Of a DNA stretch of 64,000 nt, positions 39,001 to 51,728 are shown one piece after another. The stretch spans positions 1,105,159 to 1,169,158 of the forward strand of contig SSNP01000025.1 in NCBI GenBank assembly GCA_006937955.1. Direction: 5' to 3'. Each line of letters starts with the position of its first letter. Position 1 is the first letter of the stretch. The translations under genes were made by a program, and so were the position numbers. The notes under the pieces were generated by a model. The model did not search any database. It was not told the DNA's origin and saw only the letters and a list, made by a program, of their open reading frames with translations. Origin of the DNA: Pachypanchax playfairii. Its lineage: Eukaryota > Chordata > Actinopteri > Cyprinodontiformes > Aplocheilidae.

Positions 39001-41769
39001 ATCAGGACATGCAGAAAATCTGCCAAATCTGAGATATTGTACAATTGTCCCCATTTTTGCAGCTTGTTTATGGGCCATTCCCAAACAGACTGTTTCTGAT
39101 TGGACTCTTCATGTTGATGATGCTTTCATAAAAGTAAGTAATAAGGAACATGTTTTTAGTTTATGATTATCTCTGTTATTGTTAACATAAATTTACTGTG
39201 AGTTTATGATTTACACTTTGTTTATGTTGAACTGCTGGCAGCTGTGATGGCAGTTAATATTGTGTCTAATAATACCTGTTGCTTTACGTTACTATAAATA
39301 GCTCCACGTTATTTGGTGTTGCTAGGAAAAACTCTGCTGTTTTAACAGTTTTGTTGCAGTGGAGGTGATAATTAAAAATGACTAATTCTAATTCTGTTAA
39401 AATGTTTTTATGAAGCAAATACTGGTAATGCATCAGCTATTTCAAACATTTGCATTCTTACTGGGTTCTTCTGTTTGCTGACCACACACACACTCATGAC
39501 TCTTATTTATCCTCCTGCAATCAAACCTGCACACCAAGCAGCTGAATTAAATCAGCATTTGCTGAAACAGACTGAACAGAAAATTGTTGACTTTAAGACC
39601 TCCAGTCACTGAATCGTCCACATCAGCCACTTCAACCATGATATGTTACAATTTAAGTTGTTTCTCTAAAAAAAAAAGAAATTGCACAAACTGTATCAAA
39701 TGTATCCCAAATACAATTTGGCCTTTTTTTTCTTTTCTTTGGGGGATTTTTTTTCCTTTAGCAAAACTGGGTTGTTGCATTGTTTAGTTATTTGCAAAAG
39801 AGTCCAAACAAAATTAATAGCTTATATTACTGTCCTTAAATGTGATTAAAAAATTGCAAATTCACTGTAAAAATTTGTGACATTTTTATCATATCGGCCT
39901 CTCCTCATGTAAGTGCATAAGTGTCATACCACTTTTGTTGTTGCCCATTTCACAAAGATATGCTGTTTAAAAATGTGTCATTATATGCAAGGAATAAAAT
40001 GTGTTAAATTTTGTTTATTTGTAAAACAAGATAACCTCCTAACTGCCTTTTTATATCTGGCAGCTCATCGTGTATCCTTGTATCTCTAATAAAATCCTTC
40101 AATTCAGCAACATAAAAAATCGAAAACCTTTGAGACCATTTAAAACCTCCCCAAAGCAGCTAACTAAAGGACTATATGTTGTCACATCCAAAGGTTGATC
40201 AAAAATGCCTGGAATGTACAGAATGACATTGTTACAGAAGTTATCCAAGCAGAACAGTTACCATATAGTAGGACTTGATTAGTTCAGGGAAAACAAATAT
40301 TTCTCTGAGGTATTGCAGTTAGAAATTGGAGAACGGAACAGTCTCTTTGAAAGAAACTTGAGTTGTATTTACATTTTAAAGAGTATTACATTTTAACTCA
40401 GTGACTTGTTCTGTATTTTTTTTTTTGTCTAATAATTTGAACCTTATAGATTTTTAGGTGAATTTCCAGGAAAACTCACTGAACTCAAGTCTATTGTATT
40501 ATTAGGTGGTATAGTCTTTTACAGAAGCCCAATAACTTCATCCTTTTAAGTACAGCATCAGAGTAGCTTTATTCTTTTCTTTCAGGCCTCACGGTGCCTC
40601 TGTTACATGTTAGAAATGTGACAGCACCTTCCTGTGCTTTTCAGCCATCATCAGGCTGACAGGTAGGGGACATCATTAAGACTGGCTTCAAAGGGAACTG
40701 AAAAAAAAAACAACTTTGCTTTGATATACAATTCCAGCATGAGAGCAAATGCCTTCAACATCGGTGAGCAGAGACATTTTATTCATTATATCCAAATCTC
40801 ATATCTTCTGTCATGTAGAGAAGGTGACATTAACAGCAACAGCCAACAGCTGCCACAAGGAGGTCACAATGTAAGAGTCTGTGTCCTCCAGCTTGCTGGT
40901 GCCACAGATTGTGTTAAAGAGCAACAAATGAGACATGCTTGCCTGTAATCCACTCTGATCTATCTGCTTCTGATGATAAAACATCATGTTGAAATGCTCA
41001 CAAAAGGACTTACTTTCAAACTGAATTATATTTGATGAAGGAGTTTGTCAGATTGTGTTTTTTTTAGCTGACCCAATATGTGAACTCGCATGAAATGCTC
41101 AGTGATAAAATCTAAACTTTAATCACAATTAAAGAAAAAGGCTGATGTAGCAGCAAAAAGTAGCAGAACTAAAAGTTCCACATGGAGAACATAGTGGAAC
41201 AAGTAAGAAACTCAAGGCAGGTAACAGCAGGCCCTTACATGAGTGAATGAAACCAAGACCAAGATATACAAAGGAGTGATGATTGTAGAGTGAGTGCAGC
41301 TTGAAACTAATCAACTGAATGGGATGCAGGTTTGGAGGCTGAGGGACTGGGGAAAACATGAACTACTGGAACCAGTAGAGTAAACAGAAAACTACTGATC
41401 ACAGAAAATCCTGAACTGAGAATATTGGTAAACAAGATTTGCAACACTCTGAGCTCTGGAGGTGCAAAAAATGCAATGTTTGATGTAGTCAACCTTGTTT
41501 TTACTCAAAGAATTAAGAAGTAAAAAAGTCTATTAAAATTGGGTAAAATAATTCTGATAACAACAATAACAGAGTGATTTGTTAAACCTTCATAGGAGGA
41601 TAATAGAAATTTTTGATAACAACATATGCAGTTTTATGCCTCGATGGGCCAGGCACTTGACTTAATCATGCTGAGCTGCAAGAGATCCATCATTTGTTCA
41701 GTTGAATACTACATCCTTATGAAATCATATATATAAAAACACACTCTAACATTAAGGTGAGATGTTCAA
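33096..41769. other. Long AT-rich non-coding stretch
   Basis: No gene or clear transposon is seen over 8.7 kb. The most structured part is 36950-37490, listed separately. Other pieces are A/T-rich with short chance frames on both strands, including frames of 60-83 codons without homology that I recognise. Confidence 0.5.
36950..37490. other. Candidate conserved non-coding cluster
   Basis: Half a kilobase of complex, repeat-free sequence contains ATTATTCATAAACATTATAA near 37064-37083, GTCATTTGCAGAGCATAAATG words resembling POU/octamer and homeodomain sites, and CAATCAAGTGG-type Nkx-like sites. It contrasts with the low-complexity flanks and has no credible reading frame. Of all stretches in the window this looks most like a developmental enhancer block, but that is a judgement by eye. 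Confidence 0.27.
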
Positions 41770-41976
41770 GACTATTGTAATGTATATTGTCTTATTTATT
41801 TATATTATATATTTATATATTTTTATTCTGATTTTATTGTTTTATTTCTTTTACTGTTATTAGAAATGTTATTCTTTTAATTGTTTTTTAATGATTATCT
41901 ATTTTGTACTCAATGTACAGCACTTTGGACAGTTTATTACCTATAAAATGTGCTTTACAAATAAATTGGTATTGGT
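41770..41976 (+). mobile_element. LINE 3' UTR tail (L2-type)
   Basis: A TATT-rich 3' UTR is followed by ATGTACAGCACTTTGG and AAATGTGCTTTACAAATAAATTGG, the characteristic stem-like 3' end of fish L2-type LINEs and the SINEs that share it. No ORF part remains, so it is a severely 5'-truncated insertion. The element near 61.8 kb has the same kind of end on the other strand. Confidence 0.7.
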
Positions 41977-42138
41977 AAATCTAACAAATGAAAAAAATTG
42001 CATTTTAAAAAGTTCAACACCTTTCCAACACTGTCATCTTTTTGTAATAACTCTACAAGTTGTTTATCTGTACAGACTAGTTTCAAGCTTTAATTGTGAT
42101 GTTGTGGTATCTCACTCCCTTTCCCAATTTCTTGTCCG

Positions 42139-42161
42139 TTTTTTTTTTTTTTTTTTTTTTT
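42139..42161. repeat. Poly-T run (23 T)
   Basis: Twenty-three consecutive T residues. It could be the tail of a minus-strand retroposed sequence or a slippage-generated homopolymer; nothing recognisable abuts it. Confidence 0.95.
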
Positions 42162-43659
42162 CCAGTTTGAGTGGCAACGTTGCCTTCTGACATATGCTTG
42201 TCAGCAAGCAGAAACTCACCATGTCAATATCTCTTAGTCCCAAGCAGATACACATCTAAAGGGCGGCCCAGTAAGCTTGAGTAGAGACTGATCAATTTTA
42301 TCTGACCTTAATTTATACAGGGTAAATAATTAACTTCCCTCCATGTATAAAACATGAACTGCAGTGTTTGGAGGGGGGCGATAGTCAGGTGGCAGGAAAA
42401 TTCTGAGAGCTAGAGGCTCCCAAAGTAGACAAGTATGGTGTAGCACACAGGTCAAGGAGGAATCCACAGTGGGAAACATCACTTCCTCTACTTGATCTAA
42501 CCAAACCATACAATAAATATTCGAAGATGTTTTTTCTACTGGATTTTAAACATGTTTTATTTAAACATTATCTGTTTTGTGGGATGATATTTACACTTTA
42601 TATTTTTGTACTAACTTTTTGGTCTGAGGTCTCATCTTTTCACTTTTTTTGTTTGTTTCTGTTTGTTTTTTTAGTTACAACACTGTCATAAATACTGGGA
42701 TTGGCTGTTGAACTCTTGCCAACCTACAACCCCCAGTAGATCATATTGTTATTACAACATTGCTAAATGCTACACCAATAAGTTAAACTCTGAGGTCTTT
42801 ACATTTAATTATTTACAAAACAGTTTGCATGAACATTTTAGATAAACAATTTACTTAGTTCTTTTTATCACTATAGGACTTCTTGGCAAATGTCTTGAAA
42901 TGTTCAGGAAAACAAAATCATATTTGATAAATCAGAAGCCAACACAAGTATTAACAATCAATTGTCATTTTGGAATAAAATATGCTGGATCAGGTCTAAG
43001 TATTTTATTTATTTTTTATGCAATAAAAGTAAAATTGTCTATGATATGCTAATTTTAGTGCACTGTTGATTCTCTTTGCAATTTCTACCAGCTGAAAAGG
43101 AGCAAAACAATAGAAGAAAGACAAACAAGGGAAAGACATTGGTGCAAATCATCAAAAACAAGGGAATATATGTGGTGACAGTGTTTCAAAGCAGGCGGTT
43201 TGGCAGCCTTGACTTCTGTGGCCTTCGCCCTGACTTACAATTTAGCATTTTGACTCACTTGAAATGACCAGTACTCTCTGTGGAATTGGATTTCTCTGTT
43301 ATATCAGCACAAAGCTTGAAAATATTGTACCCATAAGTTGACTTGTTTATGATACTGGAAGTATGTGCACTCAAAAATAAGAAATTTTCACATAGTAGTA
43401 CATTATTCATACAGTGAAGTGAAGTTTTCACTGATAAGCTACCGCATTGTGACTGTGGGCCATTTTCTATGTGTGCGCGCGTCTGTGTGTGTATGTTTGC
43501 CGAATTGACATTCACAGATGTCAGTTTGTAGGAAACATCACTACTTTTGGCAACTGTTTTTAAAGTGGCTACAAAAAATGGTGTTTCCTGCTATAACTAA
43601 AGGTTTTGCACAATGTTAGCAGAGTACATTACAAATGTAATCACTGGTCCGGATAGAAT
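42162..43659. other. AT-rich non-coding stretch
   Basis: No gene or recognisable transposon is seen. There is a GTGTGCGCGCGTCTGTGTGTG patch near 43472-43492. The frames here are short and unsupported. Confidence 0.55.
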
Positions 43660-43900
43660 CTATACAGCAGTGTTTTCCAACCCTGGTCCTTGGGGCACAC
43701 TGTCTTGGATGTTTTAGATGTGTCTCTGCTCAAGCACAGCTGATTCAAATGAACAAATTATCTGACCCCTTGCCATTAATGTCTGCAGAAGCATGTTAAT
43801 TATCCATCAATTTAAATAATGTGAGCCAAAGTGGGGAAAAATCTCACACATGTAGGGCAGTGTGTCCTGACTACCAGGGTTGGGAAACACTGCTATAAAG
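43660..43900. mobile_element. Foldback hAT-like MITE, divergent copy 2, with 8-bp TSD
   Basis: The element at 43668-43892 (225 bp) begins CAGTGTTTTCCAACCCTGG and ends CCAGGGTTGGGAAACACTG, nearly perfect terminal inverted repeats. It is flanked by the 8-bp direct repeats CTATACAG and CTATAAAG (7 of 8 identical). An 8-bp duplication with CAG..CTG termini is the signature of the hAT superfamily. The arms share GATGTTTTAGATGT-like words with the other copies in the window, but the ends differ, so it is a separate subfamily. It has no coding capacity. Confidence 0.85.
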
Positions 43901-45879
43901 AAATATCTCTTCTAAACTGACAAATAACATGTGGAAGGAGAACTGTGATTAACATAATTGAAGTTTGTTTGGGGGATGGGTCACAATAATATCCTTGTTT
44001 TATCTAGGTCTAACACTGTTGTTCAAGACATGCTGGGAGAAAAAAAAAATCTTTTTATGTACATGTTTAACAGGCCGACATGCGGTTTTAGTCTGTTGCT
44101 GTTTGCCAGCCTTATGGAAGGTCAGCCTGAAGGCAGCGATAGATAAGGCCTCAATTTGTACTCCCCAAGCAACGTGCTTTTGCAGGTATAACAAGCTTGA
44201 GCTCAAGTTTTAAAATTACTTTGAGAGATTGTGGAGCCAGGCTGCACAAATACATCTGTAATGTAGATGAAAGAAAACAAGACCGTAACAGGACAGTCTG
44301 GTGACAATGATGGTTTCTCATCTGTGCATCTTACCTCACTCAGTCTTTTTTATATTTCTAACATTTTTTATCAGGTATTTACCACAGGGAAATTAGTGAT
44401 AAAGGTCTGTTAATGTCAGATGATGCATGTCTCAACACATGCAGAAATCGTTAGAGCCCACTTGCATATAGAAAATTCTGCCTATTGAACATCTGGCGTC
44501 TTTAGGGCTTAATGAGAGGTACACAATTAGGAAGATTAGTTTTTATGAGTAGTATGTAGCACAAACATTTGACATTCATCAATGGTTTAATTAATGAAAC
44601 ATTTCCTTGATGTTATATTAGAATCAGGTTTATTTGGCTGAGAATGATGCACATTTCAGTTCACTTTTCCACTTGAACTTGCAGACAGACATAAAGATAA
44701 GTAGACAGTGTTAGACATAGATTATGCACAAGATACATAATACATAAACAGCATTTGTTCACCATTAAAGTCTTATTTGTAGTTTAAAGGCAGGTATTCA
44801 CATGTAGATATTGTTATGTTTATGATAGAATAAGTTATTTCTTTATTAAAGATGTTAAAATATCTTTTGATGAGCATGTACTTTGATTTTTTAAAATTTT
44901 CTTTCATCTCTTTTGCCACTTAAATTTTGAGACAAATCTCCACAAATTCAAGCTTTTCAGCAAAGAATTATAAAAACGTTAGTTTCAGGGAATTTAAGTT
45001 TGCAGCTCATAGAAGTGCAAATCTTTTACCGTGCAACTAGAATATAATCCAATTTGTCACTCCAAGTTTAGCTGTGGTACTCCATTATCTCTGAAGTTAA
45101 AAGTTAATTGATTTTATTTTTTTAGGTTAAATTATCCAATCCAACTTTATAGAACACTCAAGTTTGCACTTGAAACACAATGACACTGTTGTAAGGCAGC
45201 GACACTAACCACCACGGATCATGGATCCCAGGTGCAGGAACAGAGACTTTTAAATGCACATGTCACTCAACAAAAAAAAAAAGAAATTTCTTGAGATTTA
45301 TATGAAGTGAAACACATTTTTTTCCAGAAACTTGAGTCAACATGTGTAAAGGACTCAAACTACCGAAGTACTGAATGACTTCAAGTTAAATGTTTACTCT
45401 TTTGTTAAAGTCAATGGTTGAGGCTGTATGTTGCTCTTCATTCAGTCCTTGTCAGCTCCTGCCATTGTGATTGGAAATGGCTTTAATTATCTTCATTTGG
45501 ATGGATGGTAAGGATTGGGGGAGTTGAAATTGTAGACAACAGAACCCTCAAATTAAAAAGCTAAGACATAGACAGATAATTAGTCATTCTCCTCTGAGTG
45601 TATGTTTGTGGATGGTTGCTTTTGTCACTGTCATTCAATCTTTAAGCACTGTAGTTGCATCATGTGTCTGTTAGTCTTCTGGGAGTGTTACCTGCACATG
45701 ACAGCTAAATACATTTTTATGAACAGTATTCTCCTCATGACTGGATCCTGTCATCTCTTTTGTTTATGGAAACTATCCCCTCTCCCTCAGTCACAATGAT
45801 GAGTGTGGCTTATTAAATTCTTTCCCAAAACTAACACCCACATTTAAAGAGATTTTGCAAGGAATTAGAGATGGTGCAT

Positions 45880-46100
45880 CTGTAGCTTGTTGAGCAGCCG
45901 TGCACCAAGGGAGTCATTTAAATGGCTGGTGAAAAGGGAAGCAGGGCTTAAACAACTGGGCACATGAGTTCCTGGCTGCTGTCCAATTATACCCAGCAGC
46001 CTCTGCTGCCTCCTGAACTCCAATTATAACCAGCAAAGCCCGGCTGGTCAGAGAACCTGTCACCCCTTCCTCCTACAACTGGTGGCAAGGCACAGGAAGT
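45880..46100. other. Candidate conserved non-coding island
   Basis: This complex, less AT-rich stretch carries two similar boxes, CCAATTATACCCAGCA and CCAATTATAACCAGCA, about 40 bp apart, in otherwise unique sequence. Repeated CAATTATA homeodomain-like boxes in complex sequence suggest a regulatory element. No open frame supports an exon. Confidence 0.22.
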
Positions 46101-46130
46101 CAAAGACTATATATGATGTCCTCTGCTGCC

Positions 46131-46160
46131 TGTGTGTGTGTGAGAGAGAGAGAGAGAGAC
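46131..46160. repeat. (TG)n(AG)n compound microsatellite
   Basis: Five to six TG units run directly into about eight AG units. Confidence 0.95.
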
Positions 46161-46943
46161 AAAGCAACATATGCTGTCATGTGAAAGGTTTATAAGGAAG
46201 GATGGTTTTTCTTATTACAATTATACAATATTAAACCACATTTTTAAACATATCACCACATAACAGTCAAAGATATCTGAAAGATGCAACAATGAAAAGT
46301 GTGGTGACATTATGACATTTACTTTATTCTCTGTTCTTCATTCTTTTCTGATTATAAAACAAACGCTTATAGAAAACAAAATGCAAAGTATAGAAAATGT
46401 TAAATCGTGTCCTCAGAACTTAGTTTCTCAAAAGCTGCATTATCACTCCATTTCACTTTGCCAACAAGGTTTATTGTGTTATTACTTTCTACCTCGACTT
46501 TGGTATTTTTCTATTGAACGAGCTTTTACTCATGGCCCAAGGAGTCCCTGAAGATCTCAGTTTTTTATAAAATGTGTCTGATAGTTTGTTTGGAATTATT
46601 CCATTATTGTGCACTTGGACCGCTTTCTTTCTGTAGTCTTTCATTGAGTTTCATTTTCCCTTTGAGATTTACAACCAGTCCCAATATTTTGATTGATGCA
46701 GTCATTTCCCAGTGCACACTCTCAAACCTAGAGTCACACTTGCTCTGTTTTTATGTAATAGTAAATCAGAAATGCAAACAAAACCATCTGAACCGGTTTT
46801 AAATACTTTTTGAGTAGCAGTAAACATACTTTCTGAACAGTGATTATTTATTGTGGATGTCTGGATATATTTGAATTCCCTGCATGTGTGTTCTTATGGA
46901 AAATGTTAATGACATTTTACATAATTTCATGAGTGTGAACAGC

Positions 46944-47163
46944 ATTTACACCTGGTGTGTCCAATTCCAGGCCTTGAGGGCCACTCTCCTGCATGTTTTC
47001 TTGCTTCAACACACCAAATTCCGATCAACGGATTGTTAACAGGCTTCTGCAGGACTTCCTGACATGTCGAAGATTTGAATCAGGTGTGTTGAAGCAGGGA
47101 AACATCTAAAATATGCAGGATAGCAACCCTCGAGGCCTCGATCTGGACACCCCTGATTTACAG
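46944..47163. mobile_element. Foldback hAT-like MITE, copy 3, with 8-bp TSD
   Basis: The element at about 46952-47155 begins CTGGTGTGTCCAATTCCAGG and ends CTCGATCTGGACACCCCTG. Its long inverted arms include CATGTTTTCTTGCTTCAACACACC at left and GGTGTGTTGAAGCAGGGAAAC at right. It is flanked by ATTTACAC at 46944-46951 and ATTTACAG at 47156-47163 (7 of 8 identical), fitting an 8-bp hAT target duplication. It is non-autonomous and has no reading frame of interest. Confidence 0.85.
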
Positions 47164-50100
47164 CGTTGGTTCAGCCTGACTATGTGTTCAGCACCCTGGA
47201 CAGCTCTACATGCATCACTGAGACTGAGCTTAGCCTTTTAATACCAGAACTTCAGATAATGTTTGACTTCAATCACCTCATATGCACTTTAAACATCTCA
47301 GTCCACCCTAAGGAGGCACATAGTACTACATAAAATGGCAACTATTAAATCACTTACAATCATTTAAGCGCTAAAATTTAGGGTGAATTGGAGACGTGAT
47401 TTTATTGTCATTAAGTATAAACAAAAGTATGCAGTTTAGTGAGTACCACAGTAATTGTATATTGCAGATAAATGAATTTTTGTGTTAATGGGAACTTTCT
47501 GTTTATATTTGTGTAGATTTTCTATAGTCCAGGTAATCCAAAAATTTATAAAAATAATAAAATAAAGAACTGGACAGTGTAACAATTTTGTAATTGATTT
47601 ACATGTTTGATTCTTACAATTGCTTGACAAGCAAATGTAGATAAGCATTTTAGAAACAATTACATGTTTCATATTGAAAATGCATGTTTTAAATGAAATG
47701 CAAGCAATGTTTTATTCATACCTTAAGATGAATAAAAATACTCAAAGCTTGACTAAAAATGTATTTCATACATGAAAGTAGTAAAGAGAATGTTTTCAAA
47801 ATACTTTAATATATGCAGATATCATGTCCGTGTCTTAAGTAAACAACAAGTCCAAAATGATCTATTCTTCTTTTTAACCATCCTTAGGATTTTTTCACAC
47901 AGTGAAGAATTCAGCTCTGCAGAGAAAGTGTGCGCTCCTCCAGTTCAGAGTAGAATAAATCCCTGACAGAGCTAATAATACTCCATCTTTTCAAGTGCTT
48001 TATGTACTGACAAGTAAATGTGAGCTTTTCTTTTCATTACACAATGAAATATGTTTATATTGTTTAAAAGATGCCTTTATAAACAACACTTAGAAAGCTG
48101 TAAATGGTGTATTATCAGCCAGAAGGTCATTACATTATTCATTGTTTGCATGTTTTTTTAATAACGTGGGAAAGGTTAACTTGTAACCAGAAAGATGGAT
48201 CATTACCAGGTATTAAAGAACAAACGGCAGGGAAATGAATGCAGGTTAATAAATATTAGTCTGAGTTTTCTGCTTTTGTAAACTGGTCAAGCTGAACACT
48301 ATGAAAAAACAGGCTTGGGGTTATTTATATGAATTAAACTGTCTCTCGGAAAACAGCTGTAAATATTGTAACTTTAAAGACAAGCCACAGAAAAAGGCTT
48401 TATACTGTAATCCTGCTGGATTTCTTCCAAATCCTATCTGATGTATTTCATCTCCCTGGATGGTTCAAATCACTCACATTCTTACACTTACCTCTTTTTT
48501 ATCCTGCTTCCAACACATCAACTTCAAGAACTGAATGTTCATGACTAGTATATCCCACCTATTGCCAGGTGTCATTGTTACAGAGAAAAAATATTGTTTT
48601 TCACTTTCCCTGTCAGTGGTCATAACATTATGGCTGCAGTATATGAGGTGTATCCAGCAGCAGAGGAAGTAGCGGCCTGAAGTTTTAAGTCTAAGAGAAG
48701 TCTGATAACTAAAGTTTATTTTAACTGTATTAGAGAGTTAATGTCTGGAGGAAAAAAGCTGCTTGAACATGATTTTACAAAAAACAATATTGCATGATAA
48801 ATGAGCACACATTAATATGTAATGAATATCCTGGGTCCTTTATAAGTGTTTATAAAATGGCCATTAGCTCCGAAAGACAGTCGCCCAAATCATAATTTTA
48901 TTTCATTTTTATTTTTTATATTTGCTACATTTTTCCACAGTGAGGCAAATTGTATCCGTCTACACTTTTGTCCAAATATTTGCTGGGAGGAGCTTGAGGG
49001 CATTCTCAAGGGATCAAAGTCATATCCACAAATCAGGTTACTGTGCTGCATTTTTTTTTTTTTTTGAGAAAATGTCAGCACAGCACTCATCCTTTTCTGG
49101 TCTTTGCAGACCCAGCATCCCTGTTAGACACCCCAGCAGGAGCCTAAGTGTCTTGTTTGCCAACTGGCATATCTTTTGCTCATGGCCTGGACAGTAGCCC
49201 AAGTCTGCATCTTAAGTTCTTTGTTTCTGTCAGAAAGTAAATTCTCCTCTCACTTCCCATTTTTTATTTGCCATTACAGTATCAGAACTTGATGAGCCAA
49301 ATGGCGAGCATCCAGATTCACTTGTCTGATGGGCATATACATATAAATGATGTTCTCGTTCCTCCCACAAATTGACCTTTCCTACATATACAGCAAATAG
49401 AGCGTGGAAATGGTTGCAGCATAAAGTGAGCATTTTGTGCTGCCGTATTTATGCAACACAAAAACACTAAGATAAAAGATCCGTCTGGCAGTCTTTTGAT
49501 GTCAAATCTGTTTCAGAATTTTTTTTGCACCTAAACTTAAAAAAAAAACTGCATTTTTTTTCCCCCAGAAATCCACTTGTTTACCTCTAATATACAGTAA
49601 GTATAAATATTGTGCTGCCTCTGTTAAATGGACAGTTTCCTGTGGAAACACTGGCTTGTGTATGATCTTTTCACATCCTACATTACTCTTATCTTTTAGT
49701 GTGTTCCAGTTACCATCAACTGATGCAATTTCCCTACAATAAATAAACACAAATCAGTTATCTGAATCACCATAATCCACTTCGGAATACAAATTAGATT
49801 ATTAATAATAATCAAGTCTTTTATTCTGTTCCCCATGTGCAAGTAACGGTATTAACTTGATTGATGTTAGTTTGGAACAAAGACGTTTTATCTGAAGTTT
49901 ATCCGAAGTTTTGATCTGATTTCAGCACAAAAAAAAAATTATGTGGAATGAACGTGTTTGCAAATATACTTACAATGTTTTGAGACAAATGCTGCTTTGT
50001 GTGTGTTTATGTCACTGATTAAAATCAAAGTACAAAAAGAGTTCTAAAGTAAAGAAATGTTGCTGACCATGTTTACCTTTAAATACAGTAGTATACTGAA

Positions 50101-51274
50101 TTATGGGTGCCCATAATAATATAAATAGAATACAGACAAATCTGGATCTTATTATAGTAAGTATGTTATGATTGTTTGACTCATACGTTTCAGGTAGTGT
50201 AAATGTTCGTGTAATTTTACAATTTTTCTGCCTTATTGGGGTTTGTGCGATTGACTTTTTTTTATTTCTCTTTGAAATCTGTTTATTCCCCCATTTTACA
50301 ACTGAGATTAAATAAAAATGATTAATTGGAAGGCGGAAGCATCTCGCCGAAACATGTCAGCAAAAGATAATACACCGCATCACCAATCTGAGTTTAATAA
50401 GAACACAAAACAAAATGAGATTAAATAAATTGAAATCAAGAATGAGGAAAAATATCTAACCCCTTATGTTTAAAAATATGACAGGTGTTTAATACAGTCT
50501 GGAAGTTAGACAAAGAGATGGGACATGGCTATCAGAGGAATGAAGTTATGCTCACCATCAAAATGATTCAAAAAGATATAACAATGGATTTCAAATCTCT
50601 TTGATTTGATTGAATTGGCTTTTTTTATCTTGCAAAATGCAAAGAATTAAGCTTGAGGAGAAATGAAGATTGTTCCCATTGACATATTCAAGTAATACAC
50701 TATTGGCCTATTTAGTCATCTAGAATTTTTTATTTTTTTTGTAGCAGCCTCATCATCCTGCGTTCAGTGGAAATAAACAGCAGCTTTGCTGCCGGCATTT
50801 CTGCCAGCATATGAAAAGTTCTCATTTCCCTACATTAGGCTGCTGCTTCTTTGATCGCAGGCTCTGACAGATCAGCAGCAGACAGTCACCATCTTTTCAT
50901 AAACAAATGAGTCATGTAGCTTGGTCTCTTGCCACCAGAACCCTATCTTTAGGGTGGATTTTGCAGCAAATCTTAAACGGGGGTGCATTATTCTGCTTCA
51001 TAACAACTAGAGCATATGCCCTCACATAATTCACAGCACAACAATATCAAACTGTTTAGAATACAAGAACTATCACATAAAGCAAGAAAAATGGGAAATA
51101 TCAAACAGTTTGTGAATGACATCTTCTTGTGTTTGAACAGAAAAAGTTAAACTTTTTATTTTTATAAATCTTAAGTTTTTCTTTTGGATTAGAAATAAAA
51201 GTGGACTTGAACAAAAACACAAATATTGATTGTTTGTGCTTCTTTAGTTTTTCCAGTCAAGATTTTCTGCTTTG
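47164..51274. other. AT-rich non-coding stretch
   Basis: No gene or recognisable transposon is seen over 4.1 kb. Less AT-rich segments near 48.3-48.5, 49.1-49.4 and 50.74-50.96 kb could be regulatory; the last is listed. A 15-T run lies near 49051. Confidence 0.5.
50745..50960. other. Candidate conserved non-coding island
   Basis: About 200 bp of complex sequence is rich in CAGCAG/CTGCTG words and contains GGAAATAAACAGCAG (forkhead-like), CTTTGATCG (TCF/LEF-like) and TTTTCATAAACAAATGAGTCATG. It is clearly different from the AT-rich flanks, has no transposon similarity and no splice-bounded frame. Confidence 0.25.
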
Positions 51275-51633
51275 CTGCAGCAGTAGCTCAGGAGGTTGAG
51301 CAGGTCATCTCGCAACCGCAGGGTCACCGCTTCAAATCCCCGCTCCGTCTAGAATAAGGTTGCCATACGTTTTTGTCCTTGGGAAGGAAACTTCACCCAT
51401 CCTCCCTGTTTGGTGGTGACATGAGAGTTAGGTGACGCCTGTGCCTGACAGCCTCACTTTCTGTCAGTGTGTGTCCCCGGACAGCTGTGGCTACGATATG
51501 TGTGAGGTTCATCAATATAATACAATATGTGTAGATTATCACCACCAAATGTGTATGTGTGAAGGACAAACAGTAGTGTGAAGTGCTTTGTGTCCTTTGA
51601 CTTGAAAAGAAATCATTGAACTTGAATTTATTC
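51275..51633 (+). mobile_element. tRNA-derived SINE, V-SINE-like
   Basis: The head is tRNA-like: an A box in TAGCTCAGGAGGTTGAGC and a decayed B box in GGTCACCGCTTCAAATCCC (51322-51340). A central domain follows with GTCCTTGGGAAGGAAACTTC, CACTTTCTGTCAGTGTG and GGACAGCTGTGGCTACGAT. The 3' end, GAAGTGCTTTGTGTCCTTTGACTTGAAAAG.., resembles an L2-type LINE tail. This three-part layout is that of fish V-type SINEs. It is about 360 bp, probably full length. It differs from the SINE family at 13.8, 24.8 and 53 kb. Confidence 0.75.
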
Positions 51634-51694
51634 AGGCTGTTGGCATTATTTGCTGAGGACATGCATGTGTACGTATATGAGTTTGTGTGTGAGT

Positions 51695-51728
51695 ATTTGT
51701 GCTCCCATATGTGTATGGGAGCACAAAT
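51695..51728. repeat. Perfect 15-bp hairpin
   Basis: ATTTGTGCTCCCATA (51695-51709) and its exact reverse complement (51714-51728) flank the four-base loop TGTG. It lies in a GT-rich patch about 60 bp beyond the SINE end. A 15-bp perfect stem with a four-base loop is unusually strong for this sequence. Confidence 0.95.

Larger units (their letters stand above)
43901..46943. other. AT-rich non-coding stretch
   Basis: No gene is seen. A short piece near 45195-45260 (ACTAACCACCACGG..GGATCCCAGGTGCAGG) resembles parts of fish LTR/SINE repeats but is too short to assign. A less AT-rich island at 45880-46100 and a microsatellite at 46131 are listed separately. Confidence 0.5.

Noticed and set aside
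45195..45260. Fragment resembling a SINE head or LTR leader
   Set aside because: Too short and without flanking body or boundaries to assign to a family.
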